NCBI GenBank assembly: GCA_964346275.1
Contig: CAYFUR010000027.1
Span: 1-37,061 of the forward strand
Direction of reading: 5' to 3'
Length of the DNA stretch: 37,061 nt
DNA from: CAYFUR01 sp964346275
GTDB lineage: Bacteria > Sumerlaeota > Sumerlaeia > SLMS01
Shown: one piece after another, positions 24,526 through 33,927 of the stretch
Numbering within the stretch: the stretch's first letter is position 1
How the letters are laid out: every line of letters starts with the position of its first letter
Made by a program: the position numbers and the translations under genes
The notes under the pieces: model-generated
Seen by the model: only the letters and a program-made list of their open reading frames with translations
What the model was told of the DNA's origin: nothing
Database searches by the model: none

Positions 24526-25641
24526 ATGGCTGTGCCTTTTATAAATCTCAAAGCAGCGAACGGACACCTCCTGGATGAATTTGTCGAAGAGATCCAGAAG
24601 CTGTTTGAATCAGAGCAATTCGTTCTCGGGCCCACAGTGCAACGGTTCGAAGAGCAATTTGCCCGCTATGTTGGAGCGAAACACGGCATTGGGGTGAACT
24701 CCGGGACGGACGCGGTGATGCTCGGCCTGAAAGCGGCCGGCGTTGGAGAAGGGGACGAGGTTCTCTGCCCCGCTTTTTCCTTTGGCTGCGGTGGCGACCT
24801 GATCGCTCATCTCGGGGCCAAGCCGGTCTTCGTGGATGTGCGGTCGGAAAGCTATTGCATGGATCCCGACATGGCGATGGCTTCCATGACCTCGCAAACG
24901 AAGGCTATCGTGGTCGTTCATCTTTTCGGCCAGGCCGCGGAGATCGACCGTCTCTCCAATTTCGCACGCACCTATTCCGTTTCCGTTGTCGAGGACATGC
25001 GCCACGCCTGCGGCGCCCGGCTGGGCAATCGCCGCCTCGGCAGCTTCGGGATGTTTGGAGCCTTCAGCTTCTATCCCACGCGCAACCTGGGCGCCGTTGG
25101 CGACGCTGGCCTGATTACCACCAACGACGAAAAAGCCGCCGACATGCTGCGCTCCCTTCGCGAGCACGGCTGCCAGTCCGGCAAGGACCAGCACGACGAA
25201 ATTGGTTACAACAGCCGCCTCGACGCGATCCAGGCCGCCTTCCTCTCAATCAAGCTGCAGGAACTCGACGAGAATAACCTCGAACGTGTCGAAAATGCCC
25301 GTCTTTACACCCAGCTTCTGAAAGACTCGCCGGTCCAGACGCCCCAGTTCCGCGAAGACCTCTCCCACGTCTATAACATGTACACCATCCTGGCGCCCGA
25401 CCGTGAAAAACTGATCGAGCACCTCAATGAAAAGGGAGTCGGCCACGCCGTTTACTACTCCACGCCGCTCCATCTGCAGCCCGCCTTCAAATACCTCGGT
25501 TACAATGAGGGAGCCTTCCCCGTTGCCGAAGACCTCGCTAAGCGCTCCCTCTCTCTCCCGGTTGCCCCTGGCCTCAAAAAGCATCACATTGAGGAAACGG
25601 CCAATGCCGTGCTGGACTTCTATGGTGTGAAAACCTCCTGA
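24526..25641 (+). CDS. DegT/DnrJ/EryC1/StrS-family protein lacking the PLP lysine
   Basis: 371 residues with the full fold of the sugar aminotransferase family: N-S-G-T-D-A-V near residue 60, P-A-F-S-F-G-C-G-G, V-E-D-M-R-H-A-C-G-A, G-A-F-S-F-Y-P-T-R-N-L-G-A-V-G-D-A-G, and G-Y-N-S-R-L-D-A-I-Q-A-A. In active aminotransferases the 'P-x-K-N' lysine forms the Schiff base with PLP. Here the codon is CGC, so residue 186 is Arg. The PLP-phosphate and pyridine-binding residues around it seem kept. It may still bind PLP without covalent linkage (ColD, a dehydratase, has His here) or have a regulatory role. No sugar-nucleotide genes lie beside it. The AGGAAAT before the ATG is a fair ribosome binding site. 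Confidence 0.9.
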   Translation: MAVPFINLKAANGHLLDEFVEEIQKLFESEQFVLGPTVQRFEEQFARYVGAKHGIGVNSGTDAVMLGLKAAGVGEGDEVLCPAFSFGCGGDLIAHLGAKPVFVDVRSESYCMDPDMAMASMTSQTKAIVVVHLFGQAAEIDRLSNFARTYSVSVVEDMRHACGARLGNRRLGSFGMFGAFSFYPTRNLGAVGDAGLITTNDEKAADMLRSLREHGCQSGKDQHDEIGYNSRLDAIQAAFLSIKLQELDENNLERVENARLYTQLLKDSPVQTPQFREDLSHVYNMYTILAPDREKLIEHLNEKGVGHAVYYSTPLHLQPAFKYLGYNEGAFPVAEDLAKRSLSLPVAPGLKKHHIEETANAVLDFYGVKTS

Positions 25642-25665
25642 TTCCCTGGAAAAACAGTGAGACTC

Positions 25666-25695
25666 AAAGCTCCCGATGATGTCGGGAGCTTTTTT
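25666..25695 (+). terminator. Rho-independent terminator of the DegT-like gene
   Basis: AAAGCTCCCGA (25666-25676) pairs with TCGGGAGCTTT (25682-25692) around a 5-base loop and runs into six T residues. It stands 25 bases after the stop codon, so the DegT-like gene is probably monocistronic. Confidence 0.93.
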
Positions 25696-25859
25696 AATAG
25701 GCTTGCAAAGCAAGAAACAGTTGGGCAATTTTCTACCCATCTTTCCGGGGGCGGAGCTTTCCAGAAAGCGGGTGAAGAGAGGGCATCGCTTGACCTTATT
25801 CCAACCTCGCTCAACTCCTGGGAAAGAGACAGGAAAGAAAAGAAAGCGGGACAAGCACC

Positions 25860-27329
<1,470 letters not shown>

Positions 27330-27353
27330 TAAAGACGGGAGGATTCGGCGCTC

Positions 27354-27704
27354 TTATTTCCGATTGTCGTCTTTTGACTCGCTTTCTTCGTCATTTTCCG
27401 CCAAATCCTCCGGCGAAATATCAGCGGCGGGCGGATACATGTGGCCTTCCATTCCCGTGGAGGTGGCCAGGCCAAGGTTAATTGCTGGAGTCGGTTTGAC
27501 CTCTTCGGAGTCGTCGGCTCGTTCTTCCCGCTCTTCTTTTTCTTTCTGACGCTGCTCCACGTCTTCAACGGGTGCCGGATCGGGCAGCTCTTCGTGAAGG
27601 GGAGAGTCATCATCGACAATGCGCTGTTCGTCCCCGGCTTTTTCCGGTTCTTCGTTTTCCTGGCGATGGCGTTTCTCGTATTCATCCTGACGATACATAC
27701 TCAT
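27354..27704 (-). CDS. Small, highly charged acidic protein, unknown
   Basis: 116 residues, very rich in Glu, Asp, Arg and Lys, with no hydrophobic core or membrane segment, so probably disordered. The start at 27704 is supported by AGGAGG nine bases before an ATG. The C-terminal part has a less charged stretch (P-A-I-N-L-G-L-A-T) before an acidic end. I do not recognise the family. It is 77 bases downstream of the SRPBCC-epimerase gene on the same strand and may be the last gene of that operon. The overlapping plus-strand frame encodes a Phe-rich peptide that looks like a mirror of this acidic gene and not a real product. Confidence 0.6.
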   Translation of the reverse strand: MSMYRQDEYEKRHRQENEEPEKAGDEQRIVDDDSPLHEELPDPAPVEDVEQRQKEKEEREERADDSEEVKPTPAINLGLATSTGMEGHMYPPAADISPEDLAENDEESESKDDNRK

Positions 27705-27781
27705 GAGACTGATCCTCCTGAATGAAAAGGAAGCGAAACATGTTCCGGGCGATTGGCGGCTTCTCTTCGCGGACAAACGTC

Positions 27782-29173
27782 CTATGGAAGCTTTCTGCGG
27801 CCAAGAAGATGGCGCAGTGCGCCCTCCAACTCGGGGAATTCGAACTGGTATCCAGCGTTTTCCAGCCTGCCGGGTAACACCTTCGCCGAAGTCAGAAGCA
27901 CTTCCTCCGCCAACTCAGACATCAGAGACTGAAGCGCCACCTTGGGCGCCGGCGGCCCGACGGGCCTCTTCAGCACCCGCGCCAGTGTTTCGGTCAATTC
28001 ACGATTCGTCACCGGATTGGGGGAGATGGCATTCACCGGGCCATCAAGCGAATCGTTGGCGATCGCGTCATGAACCATGGCGACAAGGTCGTCCAGGGAC
28101 ACCCAACTCACCCATTGATCACCGCTGCCGAGACGCCCGCCCAAGCCCATCTTGAAGGGAGTCAGCATTGTCGCCAGCGCTCCGCCCTGAGGGCTCAAGA
28201 CCATGCCGATGCGGAGAAAGACAACACGGATGCCAGCCTCGCGGGCAGGCCCCGCAGCCGCTTCCCACTCTTCGGCAACGTCGGCAAGAAACCCCTCGCC
28301 CTTGCCGGCGTCCTCGCGAATTTCCTCCGCTCCCCGGTTTCCATAGAATCCGACGGCGGAAGCGCAAACGAGGACGGACGGCTTCTCCTTGAGCGAAGCG
28401 AGAGAGTCGCAAAGCGAACGCGTCCCCTGGACACGGCTTTCACGGATACGGCGCTTCTTATCTTCTGTCCACCGGCCCATGATGCCTTCGCCCGCCAAGT
28501 GAACCACTGCGTCTATACCTTCGAGTTTTTTCTTTTCATCTTTGGGAATGCCGCGAGCGGGATTCCAGTAAACGGAATTCCCGTCCACTTTTTTGCGCGA
28601 GCGAACAATAGACAAAACTTCGTGGCCGCCGGTCGTCAGAAAAGGAGCGAGTTGAGAGCCCACCAGGCCAGTGGATCCCGTGATGGCAATCCTTTGAGGC
28701 TCAAGGCCGCTGCGGTAGTGGCGCTGGATATCACGGCGGGCGCGCTCACTCCGATAGGCGAACATCTGCTTGATCTTCTCTTCAATGAAACAATGATGAG
28801 CCAGGTTGCTGAGTGGTTCCAGCGGCAGTCGATAATCCACGTCGTCTATAATGGTGCAACTTTCCTCACCGGTTGCCTCGAAACGATGGACATGGCGCCA
28901 GGAGGAAAACGGGCCGTGCAACTGCTCGTCGCAGAACTGCCGTCCCCGCTCGTAATCGAAATGGCGCGCATGCCATTTCTGCCAGACTCCCGGCGCCAGT
29001 TTGACCTGAAAGACGAGTTCAGCACCATCTTCCAGCCCGCCCTCTTTTCGGACAATCCGCAGCTCTTCCCAAGGCGGAGCGAGCCGGTTAAAAGCGCCTG
29101 GCCGCTCGTGCCATTGAAAGGCGAACTCGGCGGGCGCCTGAATATCTGTCTCTTGATGAAATTTTCGCGGCAT
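27782..29173 (-). CDS. SRPBCC domain fused to TIGR01777/YfcH-type NAD-dependent epimerase
   Basis: 463 residues. Residues 1-~155 form an SRPBCC/START-like ligand-binding domain, recognised by the opening F-H-Q-E-T-D-I-Q-A-P and the pattern I-D-D-V-D-Y-R-L-P. Residues ~160-463 are an atypical extended SDR of the TIGR01777 (SDR39U1) group: I-T-G-S-T-G-L-V-G-S cofactor loop, V-V-H-L-A-G-E-G-I, A-S-A-V-G-F-Y-G-N-R-G, and W-V-S-L-D-D-L-V. This fusion is known in bacteria and its substrate is not established. It starts 2 bases after the stop of the SDR gene, so the two are translationally coupled. Confidence 0.9.
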   Translation of the reverse strand: MPRKFHQETDIQAPAEFAFQWHERPGAFNRLAPPWEELRIVRKEGGLEDGAELVFQVKLAPGVWQKWHARHFDYERGRQFCDEQLHGPFSSWRHVHRFEATGEESCTIIDDVDYRLPLEPLSNLAHHCFIEEKIKQMFAYRSERARRDIQRHYRSGLEPQRIAITGSTGLVGSQLAPFLTTGGHEVLSIVRSRKKVDGNSVYWNPARGIPKDEKKKLEGIDAVVHLAGEGIMGRWTEDKKRRIRESRVQGTRSLCDSLASLKEKPSVLVCASAVGFYGNRGAEEIREDAGKGEGFLADVAEEWEAAAGPAREAGIRVVFLRIGMVLSPQGGALATMLTPFKMGLGGRLGSGDQWVSWVSLDDLVAMVHDAIANDSLDGPVNAISPNPVTNRELTETLARVLKRPVGPPAPKVALQSLMSELAEEVLLTSAKVLPGRLENAGYQFEFPELEGALRHLLGRRKLP

Positions 29174-29175
29174 GG

Positions 29176-29907
29176 TCAGTGAGTCTTTAATGAACTGAGC
29201 CCGCCTTCAACACCAAGCACCTGGCCGGTGACCCAGCTCTGCTCGGGATCCATAAGCCAGGCGAGCGCCGAGGCGATATCTTCGGGCTTACCCAATCGAC
29301 CAACAGGATGCATACCAAGAGAGAATTTCCGGCTTTGCTCTTTGCCGGTGATGGGCTTGGCCATTTCGGTTTCCACCAGCCCCGGAGCGACAATATTCAC
29401 GCGGATCTTGCCAGCATAGGAAGCCGCCGCCGCGCGGCCCAGCCCGATGACACCGCCCTTGGCCGCCGCGATGGCCTCGTGATTCGAAAGGCCGATCTGC
29501 GCCGCCGCGGAGGTGCAAAGCCCAATAGCGCCCCCTTTCTGGCGCATCTGGCGGGCGGCAGCGCGCGTGATATAAAAGGAAGAATCCAGGTTGAGCCGCA
29601 CCGTTTCGTGCCATTCCTCATCCGAAGTGAGATGAGCCGGCTTGATCAGGATCGAACCGACGCAATTGACAGCACCCGTGGCACCGCCGAGCTTTTCCTT
29701 TACTTTTTCAAACGCCGCATCCACCTCATTGCTTTTCGTCGCGTCGGCAAGAAGGGGCAGGCCATCGACTTCGGCTGCAAGACTCTCCAACGGCTCGGCG
29801 TTTCGGGCCACGAGAGCGAGCTTTGCCCCTTTTTGGTGAAGACGACGGGCCAGGGCGGACCCGATTCCACCACTGGCACCGAAAATGACAACTGTCTGAT
29901 CCTTCAT
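29176..29907 (-). CDS. SDR-family oxidoreductase without the usual catalytic Tyr
   Basis: 243 residues with a classical short-chain dehydrogenase layout: G-A-S-G-G-I-G cofactor loop (10-16), N-C-V-G in place of NNAG, catalytic Ser in C-T-S-A-A, and the C-terminal V-A-P-G-L-V-E-T-E. The Y-x-x-x-K motif is altered: residues 143-150 read H-E-A-I-A-A-A-K, with Lys150 kept but Ile146 where Tyr is expected. I recall similar NHEAIAAAK sequences in a subgroup of SDRs, so this is probably a subgroup trait and not damage. The ATG at 29907 follows AGGAGT at good spacing. It is the first gene of the minus-strand operon. Confidence 0.88.
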   Translation of the reverse strand: MKDQTVVIFGASGGIGSALARRLHQKGAKLALVARNAEPLESLAAEVDGLPLLADATKSNEVDAAFEKVKEKLGGATGAVNCVGSILIKPAHLTSDEEWHETVRLNLDSSFYITRAAARQMRQKGGAIGLCTSAAAQIGLSNHEAIAAAKGGVIGLGRAAAASYAGKIRVNIVAPGLVETEMAKPITGKEQSRKFSLGMHPVGRLGKPEDIASALAWLMDPEQSWVTGQVLGVEGGLSSLKTH

Positions 29908-29976
29908 GATTTACTCCTATTCTTACGCAAGGAATGATTGCGTCTGTATTTTGAGGCTCCGGGCGTGCCGGGCCAA

Positions 29977-30003
29977 CTCATTTGACCGATCGAGCAAAAT
30001 GAG
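29977..30003. promoter_or_regulatory. Inverted repeat in the SDR-rtcB divergent spacer
   Basis: CTCATTT (29977-29983) and AAATGAG (29997-30003) form 7-bp arms around a 13-base centre that contains CGATCG. The site lies 30 bases before the rtcB-like ATG, where an operator would be placed. No bound protein can be named. Confidence 0.3.
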
Positions 30004-30032
30004 TGACACATTGTATCAGTAAATACCTAGAC

Positions 30033-31229
30033 ATGAGAGACTTTCAACTCAGGAAGAATCCGGTTCCCTGCCAAATCTGGGGCCGCGATCAAATCGACGA
30101 AGCAACGCTCGAGCAAATGCACAGCGCTTGCCTGCTGCCAATTTCCGTGGCCGCCGCGCAAATGCCTGATGGCCACGTGGGCTACGGCCTGCCTATTGGC
30201 GGTGTGCTGGCGACGCGAAATGCGGTGATTCCCTACGCAGTCGGGGTGGATATCGCCTGCCGCATGAAACTCTCGATTATGGATATCCCGGCGGGGAGGC
30301 TGGCGGGCTGGCGCGATAAGCTGAAGAAGGCGCTCTTGAGCGAAACCGCCTTCGGTATGGGAGCGAACTTTGCCAGATCCGGCCGCCGCGAACACGATAT
30401 CATGGACGACCCGGCATGGAAGGATCTGCCCAGGAAAATCCGCGGCTTGCACCAGAAGGCCTGGGACCAGTTGGGATCGTCAGGCTCGGGAAATCACTTT
30501 GTTGAATTTGGCGAGTTGTTTCTGGACGAGCCCGAGCTTGGCCTCGATCCGGGATCGTATATCGCTCTGCTGTCCCATTCCGGGTCCCGCGGCTTCGGGG
30601 CCAACGTGGCCCGGCATTACACCCGGCTAGCCATGGAACAGACCCCCCTGCCCAAGAAGAATAAGGCATTGGCTTGGCTGGATCTGGACTCCCCGGCGGG
30701 CCAGGAATACTGGCATGCGATGGAGCTGGCGGGCCGCTACGCCTCGGCCAACCACGACATGATCCATCGCCATGTGCTCAAAGCGGCGGGGCTCAGCCCG
30801 ACGGTGCAGATCGAGAATCACCACAATTTTGCCTGGAAAGAAACGCATCATGGCGAAGAGCTGATCGTGCATCGCAAGGGCGCGACTCCCGCCGGCAAGG
30901 GCGCACTCGGAATCATCCCCGGATCGATGGCGGACCCGGCCTTCGTGGTTCGCGGAAAGGGAGCCAAAGAGAGCCTGGACTCGGCGGCACACGGCGCGGG
31001 CCGCCGCATGAGCCGGCGCATGGCGAAGCAATCGTTCACCCGCAGCAGCCTCAAAAAGCTGCTGGTGGAGCGCGGAGTGGATCTGGTGGCGGCGGGGCTC
31101 GACGAAGCGCCAATGGCCTACAAGTCCATCGAAACCGTCATGGAAGCGCAGCGCGATCTCGTCGAGCCCATTGCCAAGTTCCTCCCCCGCCTGGTGCTCA
31201 TGGCGGACGATGGAACGGCGGAGGATTAA
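30033..31229 (+). CDS. rtcB: RtcB-family RNA ligase (variant paralogue)
   Basis: About 398 residues from ATG 30033; an in-frame GTG at 30003 adds ten residues. ATG is preferred because RtcB proteins usually begin near M-x-x-F-x-L. The metal and GTP site is visible: M-P-D-G-H-V-G-Y-G-L-P, then G-V-D-I-A-C-R-M with metal-binding Cys76 (usual form GVDIGCGM), G-S-G-N-H-F-V-E-F, S-H-S-G-S-R, H-R-K-G-A-T-P-A, and the guanylylated His320 in A-H-G-A-G-R. RtcB joins 2',3'-cyclic phosphate and 5'-OH RNA ends. No RtcA or archease gene is adjacent. Its stop codon overlaps that of the facing glycoside hydrolase gene. Confidence 0.9.
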   Translation: MRDFQLRKNPVPCQIWGRDQIDEATLEQMHSACLLPISVAAAQMPDGHVGYGLPIGGVLATRNAVIPYAVGVDIACRMKLSIMDIPAGRLAGWRDKLKKALLSETAFGMGANFARSGRREHDIMDDPAWKDLPRKIRGLHQKAWDQLGSSGSGNHFVEFGELFLDEPELGLDPGSYIALLSHSGSRGFGANVARHYTRLAMEQTPLPKKNKALAWLDLDSPAGQEYWHAMELAGRYASANHDMIHRHVLKAAGLSPTVQIENHHNFAWKETHHGEELIVHRKGATPAGKGALGIIPGSMADPAFVVRGKGAKESLDSAAHGAGRRMSRRMAKQSFTRSSLKKLLVERGVDLVAAGLDEAPMAYKSIETVMEAQRDLVEPIAKFLPRLVLMADDGTAED

Positions 31230-33864
31230 GGCATGAGGATCAGGTCGCGGAAATAGACCGGTTCCTTGCCGTAGCCGATGCCCGGCGTGAGTTCCAGCCA
31301 GCCTTCACGATCCGCCGGGCCGCCGGTGTCGTTCTCATTGTGGATCAAGCTGAATCCGAGGACGCGGTAAGGGGCCATCTCCAGCGGGGGCAGGATGCTC
31401 GCGGGAAGGCGGATTTCGTAGCGTATATATCCTTCTTCGCGATTTACATCGATTGCGACATTGCTTTCCTCTGCAACCACTTCGTCGATAAAGCCCTCTG
31501 GATAATGTCCCGCATAGGTAAGCGAGGAACCATCCTTGAGCCTGGCAATCTGAAACTCGAAATCGTTCCGGTCGTATGTCTCGCCTTCGACGCCATCGTT
31601 TCCCACATCGAAGGCAAGCTGGAGCGAATCGAAATCCCAGACCACGTTCGAATGGGGAAGGTGGATGACGTCGTCGTTGACCTGGAGTGCGATATACAGC
31701 GCCTCTTGATCCCAGGCCAGCCAGCCCTCCGCCGAGAGGTCTTTCGCACCTTCGTTCAAGTTGGGATTGAAGTCCTCTTCCCTCATCAACTCGTTGCGAA
31801 TATTCTGCTCATATTCGACCCACTCGTCGAAATCGCCGTCGATTGTCACAGGAGAGGTAAGCCGGAAAGCCTTCAGTGGCCTGAAAAGGAACTCTTCCGA
31901 TTGTTCGCGTCCATCCGTGACAAGAGTGGCTTTCATGAGATAGTCGGTGCCCGATTTGACTTCTTCCGGATCGCCGGGCACGGTATAGGAGATGCTTTCG
32001 CCCGGGGCGAGTTCCAGGGCGCTGGATGTGACTTCGGAGCCATCAAAGGAGAGGGTCAAATCCCCCTCGATGGGCGCGTTTGAAAGGTTAGCCACTCTCG
32101 CGGGAATTTCCCTCCCGCTCAGATCGGTCAGTGGAGGGATGGTCATCTCAGCTGGCGGACCGACCTCGACGCGTCCCTGGAATTCGATCGGGCCGGTCCT
32201 GGCCGAATCAGCGGCAACAGCATAGAAATGCTTCCCGCTCGGCATCCCGGAGGGAGCGCTGATCTTGATGGAACGGGTTTCCATTTCACCCGGATCGAGC
32301 CGGAAGGCGATGTCGCGGGGCATCTCGAGCTGATTGCCGCCGAAATGAAGCAGAAGTTCCAGCGGCTCGCCGAAAGGATTCGTAACTGCGAGAGGCAGTT
32401 CCGCTGTGCTTCCTGCCGTGATGCGGACCTCGGCAAGTTCAACAGACGCAGCCAGGAGCACGTTTTCGCCAATCCCCTCGATATAGACAGGGGATTGATC
32501 GACCTGGAGCGTGTAACTTCTCCCTTCGCTTTGCAGAGTGTCCCGGTCTCCGGTGAGACTGGTTGTGAGGAGATAGCGGGCACCGAAATTCAACGTGGCG
32601 TCGACGGCCTCACCTTCTTCGGCCCAGGAAACGAGAACACGCTGGTCTTCGTCGCCGAACAGATAAGTCTCGAGGCCGCGATGAAGAATCGGCGCGCCAA
32701 GGAACTCTTTGTCCCCGAGGCGCTCCACCATGGTCCGGTGGGCGAAGAATGAAGGCTTTGGCTCGCCGGAAGCCTTCGTAAAGCCTCGAAAGCTTTTTGC
32801 GTCCTCCGTGTCCAGATCATCCGTCCAGTCCTTCAAGGTGAGCTGGAAAATCCGTTCGACACCCATGGCCACCCAGCGAATCTCGCTTTTCACGATGCGT
32901 TCCGCCTGAAGCTTGTTGCTGACTCCGGCGGGTCCCGTATAGATGCCCGTTTCCGTTAGCCAGATCGGCTTGTCATCGTTGTATTCTGCCATGATGCCGC
33001 GCATGCCATCCAGTTCACGGCTTTGCTTTTCAAGCGTCGGGTTGTTGCCATAGGTGTGGTATGAGAGAGCGTCGAAAGAATCTTTCGCCCCGTTCTCATA
33101 CATGCCGCGGAGAAAGCGCAAATCCGCGCCTGCCATGGCTCCGCCGAGAATCACGCAATCGGGATCGGCTTCCCTGGCACGTCTATAAGACGTTTCCAGG
33201 AGTTTCACATAAGTTTCGACGTCCGGCTTGGGCGCCCAGAATGGCAGGATGTTCGGCTCGTTCCAGATTTCCCAGTGCTTCACCCAGTCCTGATAACGGT
33301 TCACCATCTGATAGACGTATTCGCCGAATGCCTCGATTTCCGCGTCCGTGGACGGCGCATCGCCGCTGCCCCAAGCAGACCCGTAGCAGAGAATCACAAC
33401 GAGGTTAACCTGGTTCTCGCGAAAGTCCTCCATCGCGGCGTCGAAGTAATCCCATTCCCAGACGCCGGGCTCGGGCTGGNNNNNNNNNNNNNNNNNNNNN
33501 NNNNNNNNNNNNNNNNNNNNNNNNNNNNNNNNNNNNNNNNNNNNNNNNNNNNNNNNNNNNNNNNNNNNNNNNNNNNNNNGTCCTCCATCGCGGCGTCGAA
33601 GTAATCCCATTCCCAGACGCCGGGCTCGGGCTGGGCAACGGCCCACCAGAAGTCACGGCGGTCCCACCGTGCGCCGGACAGCTTGTAAAGCTGCATATGC
33701 TCGTCTGCCTTTTCGAGCGCCTGGGGATCGGATGCGGCATGACTATACGGAAACCCCATGATTCCGAAGGGCGACGGATTGGGAGACCCATCCGGAACAT
33801 CCGCCCATGCAGCAGAGCCCAGTATCGCGATGAAAACAAGAAACAGAAATTTTTGTGTAGACAT
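31226..33864 (-). CDS. Exported GH39/GH-A clan-like glycoside hydrolase with C-terminal CBM9-like module (interrupted by scaffold gap)
   Basis: After removing the N run and one of the two 55-bp flanking copies the frame is continuous and encodes about 827 residues. Order: a signal peptide ending near A-W-A-D; a TIM-barrel with acid/base Glu151 in I-W-N-E-P-N and likely nucleophile Glu253 in L-T-E-T-G, in the style of GH39/GH5 clan-A enzymes; a beta-sandwich of NEW3-like character (~400-600); and a C-terminal domain opening with V-T-I-D-G-D-F-D-E-W, typical of CBM9-like/DOMON sugar-binding modules. It probably cleaves a plant or microbial polysaccharide outside the cell. GGAGG eight bases before the ATG supports the start. 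As given, the raw sequence breaks this gene into two frames. Confidence 0.82.
33425..33634. repeat. 100-N scaffold gap with identical 55-bp flanks (assembly artefact)
   Basis: The 55 bases at 33425-33479 are repeated without change at 33580-33634, directly on both sides of the 100 N at 33480-33579. Removing 155 bases (gap plus one copy) puts the two parts of the glycoside hydrolase into one frame and gives an uninterrupted catalytic domain. Two contig ends that overlap were joined with filler. Confidence 0.95.
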
Positions 33865-33885
33865 GGCCTGACCTCCGGATTGGAG

Positions 33886-33914
33886 GGTCTATTCTCCTCT
33901 TATCCAGATGTCAA
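33886..33914 (-). promoter_or_regulatory. Possible promoter of the glycoside hydrolase gene
   Basis: On the minus strand TTGACA (33914-33909) is followed after 17 bases by TAGACC (33891-33886). The -35 is perfect and the -10 is weak. It overlaps the end of the upstream amidohydrolase gene and would allow separate expression of the glycoside hydrolase. Confidence 0.35.
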
Positions 33915-33927
33915 GATGTTCAAAGCA

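Noticed and set aside
27441..27725. Plus-strand frame encoding a Phe-rich hydrophobic peptide
   Set aside because: It is the mirror of the acidic (GAA/GAG-rich) minus-strand gene; the minus frame has the ribosome binding site and operon context.
33425..33634. True tandem duplication in the glycoside hydrolase
   Set aside because: Exact identity of both flanks on each side of a 100-N filler, and restored frame on collapse, point to an assembly join.
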